From positions 1 to 49,137 of the forward strand of contig JAFSEY010000005.1 of assembly GCA_017435485.1 (NCBI GenBank): a stretch of 49,137 nt of DNA, read 5' to 3'. The first letter of the stretch is position 1. Every line of letters begins with the position of its first letter. The notes beneath the pieces were generated by a model. The model ran no database searches, was not told the DNA's origin, and saw only the letters and a program-made list of their open reading frames with translations. This DNA comes from Bacilli bacterium. GTDB lineage: Bacteria > Bacillota_I > Bacilli_A > RF39 > UBA660. The translations under genes and the position numbers were made by a program. Shown here one piece after another: positions 1 to 8,500 of the stretch.

Positions 1-12
1 CTAGCACCAAAA

Positions 13-81
13 CTAATATTTTGACTCCTCAAATAAGACATTTAATTCATTTGATAATTCGTATATAAATTGTTTAATCAT
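13..81 (-). CDS. possible 22-residue small protein or gene remnant
   Basis: A short frame starts at ATG 81 and ends at TAG 13. A purine-rich ribosome site (AGAGAGG) lies about 7 bases upstream of the ATG, which is the main reason to list it. The peptide starts MIKQFIYELSNELNVL and has an amphipathic look but matches no family I recognise. It may be a true small protein or the front end of a decayed gene. A TTGACA lies at about 40-45 bases upstream of the ATG, but no good -10 is visible at the right distance. Low confidence. Confidence 0.3.
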   Translation of the reverse strand: MIKQFIYELSNELNVLFEESKY

Positions 82-187
82 AGAAGTACCTCTCTTTCCC
101 CTAAATAAAGACGATACTGCTTGTCAAATATTTGCGAATATAATATCATTTTATTTGATTTGTCTAGTATTTAAGGACTAAATGCCC

Positions 188-463
188 TTAATTTTGACTT
201 TTAATGTAGTTTTCAAGTTCTGATAACTTAATCTTCTTACCTAAATTTTGAATATAGATTTCATTAGAATAATTAAAAGCAAGATATAAATTATCTTTAA
301 TAATAATTCTATGTGGTTCAATATAGGTAAGATTAGTTTTATCTATCTTTCTAATACTTCCATTTATAATAATTGGTGTAGTATTACAAAAATCACATAT
401 AATCATTATTCGTTGCTTTAAAGATTCTTCAATCTCTAATTCTTTTTTAATAAACTTAATCAT
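188..463 (-). CDS. hypothetical protein, 91 residues
   Basis: I do not recognise the family. The protein has a charged N-terminal helix, one Cys pair (CDFC, about residues 25-28) and a beta-rich C-terminal half ending in a Lys-rich segment. The start is placed at ATG 463 and not at the GTG three codons upstream, because AAAGGTGG sits 5 bases before ATG 463 and would itself contain the GTG. It ends in TAA. A short inverted repeat (TTAAGG/CCTTAA) after the stop lacks a U-tract and is not a convincing terminator. It is transcribed away from the tRNA pair and lies beyond their terminator, so it probably has its own promoter. Confidence 0.6.
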   Translation of the reverse strand: MIKFIKKELEIEESLKQRIMIICDFCNTTPIIINGSIRKIDKTNLTYIEPHRIIIKDNLYLAFNYSNEIYIQNLGKKIKLSELENYIKSQN

Positions 464-495
464 AGATTCCACCTTTCTATGATTTTTTCTTACAA

Positions 496-526
496 AACGA
501 AAAAATCAATCATTTCTGATTGATTC
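496..526 (-). terminator. Rho-independent terminator of the tRNA unit
   Basis: Read on the minus strand there is a stem AATCAATCA / TGATTGATT with a 4-base loop followed by six T. It lies about 40 bases after the CCA end of tRNA-Leu, so it closes the tRNA-Ile2/tRNA-Leu transcript. Confidence 0.85.
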
Positions 527-565
527 TATATATCAAAGTTCGAATAGTTCGAACAGATTCGCCAT

Positions 566-650
566 TGGTGCGGGTAAAGGGACTTGAACCCCCATGGATT
601 TCTCCGCTAGATCCTAAGTCTAGTGCGTCTACCAATTCCGCCATACCCGC
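566..650 (-). tRNA. tRNA-Leu (anticodon TAG)
   Basis: The minus strand gives a full cloverleaf with a long variable arm typical of tRNA-Leu. The acceptor 5' GCGGGTA pairs with 3' TACCCGC, the discriminator is A and CCA is encoded (566-568). The anticodon stem CTAGA/TCTAG encloses loop CTTAGGA, anticodon TAG, which reads CUN leucine codons. The T-loop GTTCAAGTC is canonical. It is the second gene of a two-tRNA transcript, separated by three bases from tRNA-Ile2. Confidence 0.96.
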
Positions 651-653
651 GTA

Positions 654-730
654 TGGTGGACCTCGTAGGACTCGAACCTACGACCGCCCGGTTATGAGCC
701 GGATGCTCTAACCAACTGAGCTAGAGGTCC
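654..730 (-). tRNA. tRNA-Ile2 (anticodon CAT, lysidine-modified type)
   Basis: The minus-strand cloverleaf starts GGACCTC and ends GAGGTCC plus A and an encoded CCA. The anticodon is CAT, which by itself would be called Met. Its body closely resembles the Bacillus tRNA-Ile2 sequence as I recall it: same D-arm AGCTCAGTTGGTTAGAGC, the CTCATAA anticodon loop and the T-arm GTCGTAGGTTCGAGTCCTAC. In that family TilS converts C34 to lysidine so that the tRNA reads AUA, a codon used heavily in this AT-rich window. Elongator Met remains the alternative but fits the arms less well. Confidence 0.87.
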
Positions 731-742
731 ATCGACCATTTA

Positions 743-771
743 ATAATAACATAAAGAGCATCCGATTTCAA
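743..771 (-). promoter_or_regulatory. promoter of the tRNA-Ile2/tRNA-Leu unit
   Basis: On the minus strand TTGAAA (766-771), a 17-base spacer and TATTAT (743-748) place the start about 6-7 bases downstream, just before tRNA-Ile2. It matches the sigma-A consensus at spacing 17. Confidence 0.65.
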
Positions 772-781
772 TAACTTTTTA

Positions 782-810
782 CAAAAAAAGATAAGCTTTT
801 TACTTACCTT
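782..810 (-). terminator. Rho-independent terminator after the 139-residue gene
   Basis: Stem AAGGTAAG / CTTATCTT (one G-U pair) is followed by a T-run on the minus strand. The left arm includes the last sense codons and the TAA stop, an overlap seen repeatedly in this window. Confidence 0.8.
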
Positions 811-1219
811 GTAACATATTTAATAAATCAATTTTAAATTTATCTTTTGAAGCATTAGCTTTAGATATCATAATACCTTTATATGTAGTTAATTCTGATC
901 TATGACCTTCTAATAAAATATCTTTAGGATATAATTCATCTAAAACGACTATTTCTTCTTTTTTGTAAACTATATATTTTAATTTTACTTCTCCATGAAC
1001 TTGAGCAAACATCTTGTCACTTGGTAATTTTAGTTCATATGTTTCGGTACCTTGTTTTTTATTAACTGATACTTTTTCTCCTAAGAACTTACCATTTCTA
1101 AATTCAGGATAGTATTCAAAGTTTAATTTTTTGAAAGCAAGCATATTATATTTTTTTAATGCTCTTTCTAACTTTTTAAACTCATTTTCATTAACATAAT
1201 CCAATACATAACTTTTCAT
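800..1219 (-). CDS. hypothetical protein, 139 residues
   Basis: Unknown family. It is a soluble, lysine-rich alpha/beta protein with no signal peptide or membrane segment, starting MKSYVLDYVNENEFKK. The ATG at 1219 is preceded by GGGGGTTTTGTAA, a usable ribosome site. The gene stands alone between its own terminator and two tandem near-perfect sigma-A promoters, which implies strong constitutive expression. No catalytic motif stands out. Predicted architecture is a few N-terminal helices followed by beta strands and a short C-terminal helix. I do not assign a function. Confidence 0.75.
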   Translation of the reverse strand: MKSYVLDYVNENEFKKLERALKKYNMLAFKKLNFEYYPEFRNGKFLGEKVSVNKKQGTETYELKLPSDKMFAQVHGEVKLKYIVYKKEEIVVLDELYPKDILLEGHRSELTTYKGIMISKANASKDKFKIDLLNMLQGK

Positions 1220-1253
1220 TTACAAAACCCCCAATATTACATTTCGTACTTTA

Positions 1254-1282
1254 ATTATAACACAAATTAGATATTTTGTCAA
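1254..1282 (-). promoter_or_regulatory. downstream consensus sigma-A promoter of the 139-residue gene
   Basis: TTGACA (1277-1282), exactly 17 bases, TATAAT (1254-1259), all on the minus strand: a perfect consensus. The predicted start near 1247 gives a leader of about 28 bases. An imperfect inverted repeat (ACACAAATT / AAATTGTGT, 1260-1289) spans the -35 region and could bind a regulator. Confidence 0.85.
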
Positions 1283-1319
1283 ATTGTGTATATTTTTGTA
1301 CTTTTCTATTGACAAATGA

Positions 1320-1348
1320 ATTATAGCACCAAGTAACATTTTTGTCAA
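1320..1348 (-). promoter_or_regulatory. upstream consensus sigma-A promoter of the 139-residue gene
   Basis: A second perfect TTGACA (1343-1348), 17 bases, TATAAT (1320-1325) on the minus strand, 66 bases upstream of the first. The two share hexamers but have unrelated spacers. Confidence 0.8.
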
Positions 1349-1392
1349 ATTAAAAGGATAATTGGACATTTTATTTAAATCGCCATTATCAA

Positions 1393-1653
1393 TTATATGT
1401 CTAACTCTACGATAGTTTGACCTATATTAAAAGCGTCTAAATAAAATTTAATTACCCTTTGATCTTGTTTCAAAACCCTGTGTGTTTCTTTCATTAAAAT
1501 ACGACTATTCCATCCATGTATAATTACAATAAATTTATTGTTCTGTTTAATATTATCTTTTATGAAAGTATTAATTAGATATTCTACAAAAGCGGTTGTT
1601 TCTCCATGTAAATCTAAATGAGGAACTTTACTTGTATATATATTATTAGCCAT
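1393..1653 (-). CDS. stand-alone Smr-domain protein
   Basis: An 86-residue Smr (small MutS-related) domain. LDLHG lies near residues 13-17 and IIHGWN near 44-49, matching the LDxH and HGxG-type motifs of the family, although the second glycine of HGxG is N here. Smr domains are endonucleases or nucleic-acid binding modules, found at the MutS2 C-terminus or as free proteins. The ATG overlaps the stop of the upstream kinase gene by one base (TAATG) and has no clear ribosome site of its own, so it is probably translated by coupling. Whether it still cuts nucleic acid is uncertain given the altered motif. Confidence 0.8.
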   Translation of the reverse strand: MANNIYTSKVPHLDLHGETTAFVEYLINTFIKDNIKQNNKFIVIIHGWNSRILMKETHRVLKQDQRVIKFYLDAFNIGQTIVELDI

Positions 1654-2810
1654 TAGTTTTTAGGAATATCTGGTAATTCATCAGGAATTGCCATTGTTGC
1701 ACTGTTATTTTGAATTGGCTGTTGGACAGGTTGTTGTGGCGTAGTATTTATAGTGGAATTAGCATTTTGTGGTGTAACTTGTCCAGCAACTGGTGCTTGT
1801 GGCATTGTTGTTTGAGGTACGCTTTGTGTCTGAGTAACTTGGGGCGTTAACGGTTGTTGTGGTTGACTTTGAATTGGCGCTTGGGAACTTGAAGCTGTAA
1901 CATTTGGATTTTTTTCGTTATAAATACTAATTACTTCACTTAATGAAGGCATTGACATTCTTGTTCCAATTTTATCTACGGATAAACCTGCCGCAATATT
2001 CGCATAAGAAATACATTTTTCCATTGGGAATCTATTTAATAATCCATAAGCAAATGCTCCATGGAAAATATCTCCCGCTCCAGTAGTATCTTTGACTTGT
2101 TTATTTAAACCAGGCATTATTTTTATTTCGTCATTTATGCTATATAAAGCTCCTTTTTCTTCTAAAGTTACTACGATTTCGTTATTAGGAAAACGATTCT
2201 TTAAGTTTTGAAATAATATTGCTAATGTTTTTGGGCCATTATAATCAACTTTAGTTTTGGCCATAGTTTCAGCGAAGTTTTTAGAACATACAATATATTT
2301 AACAAATTTACATAATTCTAATATTTCTGGAGTGCTTTGATCTGCATCAATTATAGAAATAGCATTTGGATATCTATTTAGTGCTTCTCTTGAAGCAGTG
2401 AATTCATGACCGTCTATTAATATAACGTCGGGATTCATAGCATATTCATATTTTCTGGCTTGCCCATATGATTTATCTACTGGGCTTAAAACAGTTCTTG
2501 AACCATTTGATTTATTAACTATAACAAAGTTAACGCTAGTTGGTTTTTCATAAGTAGTTTCGATATGATCAGTTTTAACTTGAACACTTTCTAATTCTTT
2601 TTTTATTTTTGTGCCAAAATCATCTGATCCTACTACTCCAGCCATATGAGTTTCGATACCCCATTTACCTAATAAATATGCGGCATTACTAGCAGAACCT
2701 CCACCAGAGTCAATTCTTTCTGTTAAACGATATTTATTATTTTCGATTGGAAATGCTTCTACTGGACAAATAATATCATAAGCACAATGACCAATACATA
2801 ATACTTTCAT
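1653..2810 (-). CDS. PfkB-family sugar/nucleoside kinase with disordered tail
   Basis: A 385-residue protein. Residues about 1-300 form a ribokinase/PfkB fold: the N-terminal Gly-rich motif GGGSASNAAYLLG (about 36-48) and the C-terminal signature DTTGAGDIFHGAF (about 242-254) with the catalytic Asp and anion hole. The family phosphorylates sugars or nucleosides with ATP; the substrate cannot be read from sequence. Residues from about 303 to 385 are low complexity, rich in Gln, Pro, Thr and Ser, which is not part of the normal fold. Start ATG 2810 follows AAAAGGTGATAAG. It shares one base with the Smr gene downstream. A TATAAT at 2837-2842 may be its -10 but the -35 is poor. Confidence 0.88.
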   Translation of the reverse strand: MKVLCIGHCAYDIICPVEAFPIENNKYRLTERIDSGGGSASNAAYLLGKWGIETHMAGVVGSDDFGTKIKKELESVQVKTDHIETTYEKPTSVNFVIVNKSNGSRTVLSPVDKSYGQARKYEYAMNPDVILIDGHEFTASREALNRYPNAISIIDADQSTPEILELCKFVKYIVCSKNFAETMAKTKVDYNGPKTLAILFQNLKNRFPNNEIVVTLEEKGALYSINDEIKIMPGLNKQVKDTTGAGDIFHGAFAYGLLNRFPMEKCISYANIAAGLSVDKIGTRMSMPSLSEVISIYNEKNPNVTASSSQAPIQSQPQQPLTPQVTQTQSVPQTTMPQAPVAGQVTPQNANSTINTTPQQPVQQPIQNNSATMAIPDELPDIPKN

Positions 2811-2853
2811 CTTATCACCTTTTCTATTCTAAAAGTATTATACAATAACTTAT

Positions 2854-2886
2854 AAAAAAAAGAAAGCTTTCAAATTAGCTTTCTTT
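2854..2886 (-). terminator. Rho-independent terminator of tig
   Basis: A ten-pair stem AAAGAAAGCT / AGCTTTCTTT followed by a run of T on the minus strand. It includes the tig stop codon in its left arm. Confidence 0.9.
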
Positions 2887-4122
2887 AATAATTTCGATTG
2901 CTTTATGCATTGTCATATCATATTTAATGATATCTATGTTTCCGTAAGCTTTTAATAATTCGTCAACACTTATTCCGTAGTTATCAGCCATTTCTTTAGC
3001 TTTTGCTTTAACTTCTTTTTCTGAGAATTCAATTTTTTCAGCATCTACAACAGCTTCTAATAAGTAACGATATGTAACACGTTTTTTAGCTTCTTCTTCC
3101 ATTTGTTCATGCATTTTTTCATGAGTTTGACCAGTAAATTGATAATATTGTTCAATTGTTAAACCTTGTTGGCTTAATTTTTGTTCAAATTGATGAATCA
3201 TATGATGAATTTCGTCATCAATAATTTCTTCATTTAAATCAATTTTCATGTTTGAAGCAGCTTTTTCTAAACATTTTTCAGCATATTCATCATCGATTGT
3301 AGCTTGTTTTTTATCTTTTAATGTTTTTTCTACTTCAGCTTCTAATTCTTCAACCGTTTTCATCTCATCATAACCTAGATCTTTAAAGAAATCTTCATTA
3401 ATTTCTGGTAATTTTCTAGTTTTGATTTCTCTTACTGTTACTTCAAATACTACATCTTTTCCTTTTAGGTCAGCAACATAATCTTCTGGGAAAGTTAAGT
3501 TTAAAGTTTTAGTTTCACCTACAGCAAGACCAATTAAACCTTCTTCAAATCCAGGAATGAATGTTTTAGAACCAATTTCTAATGGATAGTTTTCACCATT
3601 TCCGCCTTCTAAAGCTTTTCCATCAACTGTTCCTTTAAAATCGATTACAGCAGTATCACCATTTTCAACTTTTCCGTCTTCTTTAACAACGATTTCAGCA
3701 AGTTGTTGTCTTAAATGTTCAATTTCTTCAGAAATTTCTTTTTTAGTTATTTTAGCAGTTTCTTTTTTTACTCCTAATTTAGTATAATCACCTAATTTTA
3801 CTTCTGGTTTAGTGATAATTGTAAAAGCAAATTCAACTGCTTCTTCACTAATATTTTTTACATCTAATTTAGGTTCAATAACTGGAACTAATTTTTGTTC
3901 ATTAATAATTTTGTCATAAGCAATGCTTACAGCAGAATCAACTGCATCCATATATAATGATTCAATTCCAAATTTTTTGATATAAACATCTTTTGGAGCA
4001 GTTCCTTTTCTAAAACCATCAATTCTTACTTCTTTATTTTTCTTTTTAAAAGCTTTGTCGATAGCATTAGTCCAATCTTGGCCTTCAATTTTTATAGTTA
4101 TTTCATGTACGTTTTTTTTCAT
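2875..4122 (-). CDS. tig: trigger factor, ribosome-associated chaperone and prolyl isomerase
   Basis: A 415-residue trigger factor, close to the usual 420-430. The N-terminal ribosome-binding domain carries the signature GFRKGTAP (about 37-44). The FKBP-type peptidyl-prolyl isomerase domain spans about 148-235 (GDTAVIDFKGTVDG, FIPGFEEGLIG). The C-terminal helical chaperone arm fills the rest. The protein docks at the ribosome exit tunnel and shelters nascent chains. The start ATG 4122 follows AAAGGAATTAAATT. It is a single-gene unit with its own TTGAGA/TATAAT promoter and a terminator that overlaps the stop codon. Confidence 0.97.
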   Translation of the reverse strand: MKKNVHEITIKIEGQDWTNAIDKAFKKKNKEVRIDGFRKGTAPKDVYIKKFGIESLYMDAVDSAVSIAYDKIINEQKLVPVIEPKLDVKNISEEAVEFAFTIITKPEVKLGDYTKLGVKKETAKITKKEISEEIEHLRQQLAEIVVKEDGKVENGDTAVIDFKGTVDGKALEGGNGENYPLEIGSKTFIPGFEEGLIGLAVGETKTLNLTFPEDYVADLKGKDVVFEVTVREIKTRKLPEINEDFFKDLGYDEMKTVEELEAEVEKTLKDKKQATIDDEYAEKCLEKAASNMKIDLNEEIIDDEIHHMIHQFEQKLSQQGLTIEQYYQFTGQTHEKMHEQMEEEAKKRVTYRYLLEAVVDAEKIEFSEKEVKAKAKEMADNYGISVDELLKAYGNIDIIKYDMTMHKAIEIIKES

Positions 4123-4147
4123 AATTTAATTCCTTTCAACATCACAT

Positions 4148-4176
4148 ATTATACAATACATTATTTTATTTCTCAA
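4148..4176 (-). promoter_or_regulatory. tig promoter
   Basis: TTGAGA (4171-4176), 17 bases, TATAAT (4148-4153) on the minus strand. The -35 overlaps the last codons of the upstream gene fragment. Confidence 0.8.
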
Positions 4177-4358
4177 GAATTTATTTTATTCCATAGACTT
4201 CTGCATAGTTTACTATTAAAATTTAATTGTTTAATATCAAAATTCGATTCAACTTCTGCTTGATGATTAGGCGAAAGAGTTGAAATAAATTTTATTATTT
4301 TAATTTGCATTAATAATGTAGGATCTATCTCAATTCCATTTTCATCTACAATAGTCAT
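4173..4358 (-). pseudogene. second copy of the C-terminal domain of the upstream gene, after an in-frame TGA
   Basis: A 61-residue frame starting MTIVDENG that is clearly homologous to the last ~57 residues of the neighbouring 344-residue protein (MTIIDDN, KFIS, ESNFD, SKL-RS-W shared in order). It lies in the same frame as that protein, separated from it by one TGA and eight codons (4359-4385). The only upstream purines (AAAGAA) are weakly placed, so independent translation is doubtful. Two readings are possible: the C-terminal repeat of a once longer protein cut off by a nonsense mutation, or a domain made by TGA readthrough. It also ends in TGA, otherwise rare here. Confidence 0.6.
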
Positions 4359-4382
4359 AGAACTGTATTCTTTGAATTTGAA

Positions 4383-5417
4383 TCACCATATACTTCTAAT
4401 TAATTTACTAACATCAGTTCTTTTATTGAGGGTAGATGCATCAAAATTTGATTCAAGAAAATTATCATTTAGAAACTTTGATATAAATGTTATTTGCCCA
4501 AGTGGAGGAATTTGATTAAAATCTATAACGCTTCTATTATCATCTATTATTGTCATTGGTTCACTCTTTTTTGTTGTTGTTACAGTTTTTTTATACTTTG
4601 ATATATCGATATGGTAGTCTTTAAAGATTAAAAACATCGGAGGCTCAAACTCCTTTCTATATTCTTTATTTAGGCAGTCGCCATCGTAAAAATATGATTG
4701 TTTTGCATCATATAGAAATGTTCCCGCTATTAAAAAATACTTTGTAACTTGTTCTGCTCCATCTAAATTGATAAAGCCAGTTAGATATGGAGTTGGAGCT
4801 AGTGTTGAGTAATTAGAATCTATTTTATTAGAGTAACTAGATAGTTTTTTTATACTTTCAAAATCTATTAAACAATTAGTGTATTTTAAGCTATACCACG
4901 GAATAACGAATTGTTCGGGATTTTTAATTATAACATCTGTTAAATTTTGTAATTGCTCTGTAAGGTATAGTTCATATGCAAAATCTAAGTTTATAGTTTG
5001 CAAGAAAAAATATTCTTGACCTCTAAAATCAGTGTTTTTTATCTCACAATTTTCAAAGCCTTGAAAGCGCATAATTGAATTTTGAAAAATTAAATTATCA
5101 AAAGTACAATTACTTATTTCTACATTATTATGTATTATTGATTGCACCATAGTTAGGTTTTTAAAATAAGTATTTTTAACAGTGGAGTCATACCAACAAC
5201 AATTTTCTAATATGATATTTTGTAAAAAGCTATTACTAAATATATTACCACAACTCTCTTCAAAATAGCAGTTTTTAAAAATTATATTTTCACATTCTAT
5301 ACTATGAAAATCTGATACAATTTTATTTTCAATAATAACATATTCATTTTTGCTATTAAGATTGCGATTTTCAATAAGTTTTCTTATCTCATTGCCATTG
5401 ATGTTTTGCATTTCCAT
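4383..5417 (-). CDS. pentapeptide-like beta-helix protein of unknown function
   Basis: A 344-residue protein, not assigned to a named family. Residues about 40-135 show short repeating strands rich in Asn, Phe, Ile and Cys (for example FENCEIKNTDFRG), typical of right-handed beta-helix or pentapeptide-like repeats. The middle is a globular region with many Tyr. The last ~57 residues (from MTIIDDN) form a compact domain that recurs after the TGA stop. ATG 5417 follows GGGGAG at about 8 bases; a second ATG two codons later is possible. No signal peptide or membrane segment is seen. It has its own promoter. The TGA stop may be a mutation, so the protein may be truncated. Confidence 0.65.
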   Translation of the reverse strand: MEMQNINGNEIRKLIENRNLNSKNEYVIIENKIVSDFHSIECENIIFKNCYFEESCGNIFSNSFLQNIILENCCWYDSTVKNTYFKNLTMVQSIIHNNVEISNCTFDNLIFQNSIMRFQGFENCEIKNTDFRGQEYFFLQTINLDFAYELYLTEQLQNLTDVIIKNPEQFVIPWYSLKYTNCLIDFESIKKLSSYSNKIDSNYSTLAPTPYLTGFINLDGAEQVTKYFLIAGTFLYDAKQSYFYDGDCLNKEYRKEFEPPMFLIFKDYHIDISKYKKTVTTTKKSEPMTIIDDNRSVIDFNQIPPLGQITFISKFLNDNFLESNFDASTLNKRTDVSKLIRSIW

Positions 5418-5451
5418 ATTGCATACTCCCCGCCAATTTTAGTTGTAAATT

Positions 5452-5480
5452 ATTATAGATTTTGGCATAAGAAAAGTCAA
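5452..5480 (-). promoter_or_regulatory. promoter of the beta-helix protein gene
   Basis: TTGACT (5475-5480), 17 bases, TATAAT (5452-5457) on the minus strand. The -35 box lies inside the stem of the polC terminator. Confidence 0.75.
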
Positions 5481-5502
5481 TTAAAATAAACTTAATTGAC
5501 TT
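5470..5502 (-). terminator. terminator of the dnaE-polC unit
   Basis: An eleven-pair stem AAGTCAATTAA / TTAATTGACTT that includes the polC stop codon, followed by TTCTT on the minus strand. The T-run is short, so termination may be partial. Confidence 0.65.
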
Positions 5503-8500
5503 GATTCAGGCATTCCTTCAAAGATATTTAATGATCTTAACCGATCAACTGTTGAAGCGTTTACTTTACCGCGTAATTGAAAGTCTTCAATACTGTAATA
5601 GGGCTTTTCGTTTCTTTCTTCAACTATTTTATTGGCAACAGCTTCACCTAATCCATCTAAAGACATAAATGGTAAGATAAGAGCATTTTCGTCTTCTACC
5701 ATAACAAAACTTTTGGCTTCAGATTTTGTGACATCAATCATTTTAAATTTAACTCCTCTTGCTGTTGCTTCTAAAGCAAGCTTTAAGGTTTCTAATACTG
5801 ATGTTTCTTTATTTGTAGCATCATATCCTTTGGCTTGGATTTCTTGCATTTTTTGTTTGATTGCGTCATATCCTTCAGTCATCGCTTCGATATCAAAATC
5901 TTGGAAACGAGTTGAAAAATAAGAAGCGTAATAAACTAATGGCTTATGGACTTTATACCACGCAATTCTAAAGGCACTAGTTACATAAGCTGCAGCATGG
6001 GCTTTAGGGAACATGTATTTAATTTTGGCGCAAGAATCGATGAACCATTCATCAACGTTGTATTCTTGCATTAGTTTAGCATACTCTTCCCATTCAGCTT
6101 TATCTTTTGGTTTGCTTGCTCTTCCCTTACGAACGAATTCCATTATTTTGAATGCTTTAAATGGGGGAACGCCACGATACATTAAATCGACCATGATGTC
6201 GTCACGACACCCAATAACTTTACTAAATGGTACAACGTTTTTTTGGATTAATTCTTGGGCATTTCCTAACCAAACGTCAGTTCCGTGCGCAAGTCCAGAT
6301 ATTTTTACTAATTCGGCAAAGGTTGTTGGTTTAGTGTCTTTAACTAATTGGATTGTAAATCCGGTTCCAAATTCAGGAACTCCTAATGTTCCTACATCAC
6401 ACATTATTTGTTCAGAAGTTACTCCTAAGGCTTTGGTGCTTGTAAAAATTGACATCGTATCTTTGTCATCTAAAGGGACTTTTGTAACATCATCCCCAGT
6501 TAAGTCTTGAATCATCCGTAGTTGAGTTGGGTCAGTATGCCCTAAAATATCCAATTTTAAGACGTCCGCATCAATAGCATGGTAATCAAAGTGCGTAGTT
6601 CGCCATGGGCTTGATGGATCTTCGGCTGGATATTGGAATGGTGTAAAATCAAATACTTCCATATAATCTGGTATAACAACGATTCCGCCTGGATGTTGGC
6701 CAGTTGTTCTTTTACATCCTGTGCATCCTTGGGCCAGTCTTTCAACTTCAATATTACGCATCATAATATGTTTTTCTTCACAATATCCTTTAACATAACC
6801 ATAAGCAGTTTTTTCTGCTACTGTTCCGATAGTTCCAGCACGATAAACGTTATCTACACCGAACAATACTTTGGTATAGTCATGGGTATTACCTTGGTTT
6901 AATTCGGAGAAATTTAAATCGATATCGGGAACTTTGTCGGCGTTAAATCCTAGGAATGTTGCAAACGGGATATCGTGTCCATCTTTGATCATAGCCGTAT
7001 TACATTTTGGACAATTTTTATCTGGTAAGTCAAATCCACAAGAATATTTTGAACCTAATGATTCACCATCATCACCTTCAAACACACTATGCTTACAACT
7101 TGGACAACGATAGTGAGCTGATAGCGAGTTTACTTCGGTAATTCCCATCATACAAGCAACAAATGACGATCCGACTGATCCACGAGAACCAACAAGGTAA
7201 CCTTGATCGTTTGAATGTTTTACAAGTTTTTGAGCAATTAAGTAAATAACGTCGAATCCGGCTCCGATAATTCCCCCAAGCTTTTTAACTGCTTCTTTAT
7301 CTAGTTCTTCATCTGTTTTTTTCTCTTCTGCAGTTTCATTTTCTTCTTTTAAAACTGCTTTTATATAATTCTTTACCGGATCATAACCTGATTTTATGGT
7401 TTCGTGTAATATTTGATGAATTTTAGCTACTTCATCTTCTTCGGATAGATTTTCTTTTTTAACATTTTTAGTTATAGCATCTTTTAAAGCATCTCCGTAT
7501 AATTCTTTCGCCAGACGTTCTTCGATGTGATGAGGAAGCGGATCTCCGTACCAATCTAAAGCTTTGTTATATACAAGTTCGGTCATCGTTTCAATCGAAT
7601 TAGGAATTTTAGGTGCAAATGGTTTTGGCGTAGCAATAATTACTTCTATTTGCTCAACTAATTTTGCTAATTCATTCGGATTTTTAACAACTATTTCATA
7701 AGCAATATCTTCACCTAGAAAGGCGAATTCTTCTAACATTTCTTTCGTTGTTTTTAAATACATATTAGGAACATGTAATCCTCTTCTATTTAAAGGGTGT
7801 AGCTTACCATTGAATCTTTGATTAACAATTATTTCACGATATATTTTGTCTTCTTTACGCAAATTATGAACATCTCCAGTTGCAATTACTGGTTTACCAG
7901 CTTGTTTTGCAACATCAATAATTCTTTTTAGATATTCTTGTGCAGCTTGTTCACTTGGGAATTTACATTCTGGTCCAATTAAATGAGAAAATACAGAAAT
8001 TGGTTGAACTTCTATATAGTCATAAAAGCTCATCATGTTAACTAATTCTTCATCTTCTTTGCTACCAGCCTTATCAAAGATTTCTCCATTAATACACCCA
8101 GAGCCAATCATTAAGCCTTCACGAAGAGCAATTACTTCATCACGAGGAATTTTTGGTTGTTCATTCTTATATAGATATTTAGTATTAGCAATCGAAATGA
8201 TTTTAAATAAATTTTTAAGTCCAACTCTATCTTTGGCAATTAAAGTGGCATGAAACGGATATGAAAAACGCACTAGTGATTCTTTATCAACGTTAGCTAA
8301 AAGTTCATCAGTTGTACTAATATTTTGATCATATAAAGCTTTACACATTTTATAAAAAGCAAGAGATGTTCCTTCAGCATCGTAGTCAGCTCTATGGTGT
8401 TTGTCTTCATCCCAAGGTATTTCTAAGTTTTTAGTTAAAGTTTGAAGTTTATGATTAGGCCATTGTGGATATAACATTCTGGCCATACTCATGGTATCTA

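Noticed and set aside
520-711. Open frame on the plus strand across 520-711
   Set aside because: It runs antisense through both tRNA genes and the terminator; its peptide is the translation of tRNA sequence.
654-730. tRNA-Met call from the CAT anticodon
   Set aside because: Acceptor, D-arm, anticodon loop and T-arm resemble Bacillus tRNA-Ile2 more than elongator or initiator Met.
700-765. Inverted repeat CGGATGCTCT / AGAGCATCCG between tRNA-Ile2 and its promoter spacer
   Set aside because: The second copy is in the untranscribed promoter spacer, so it cannot fold with the tRNA; probably chance or an old duplication.
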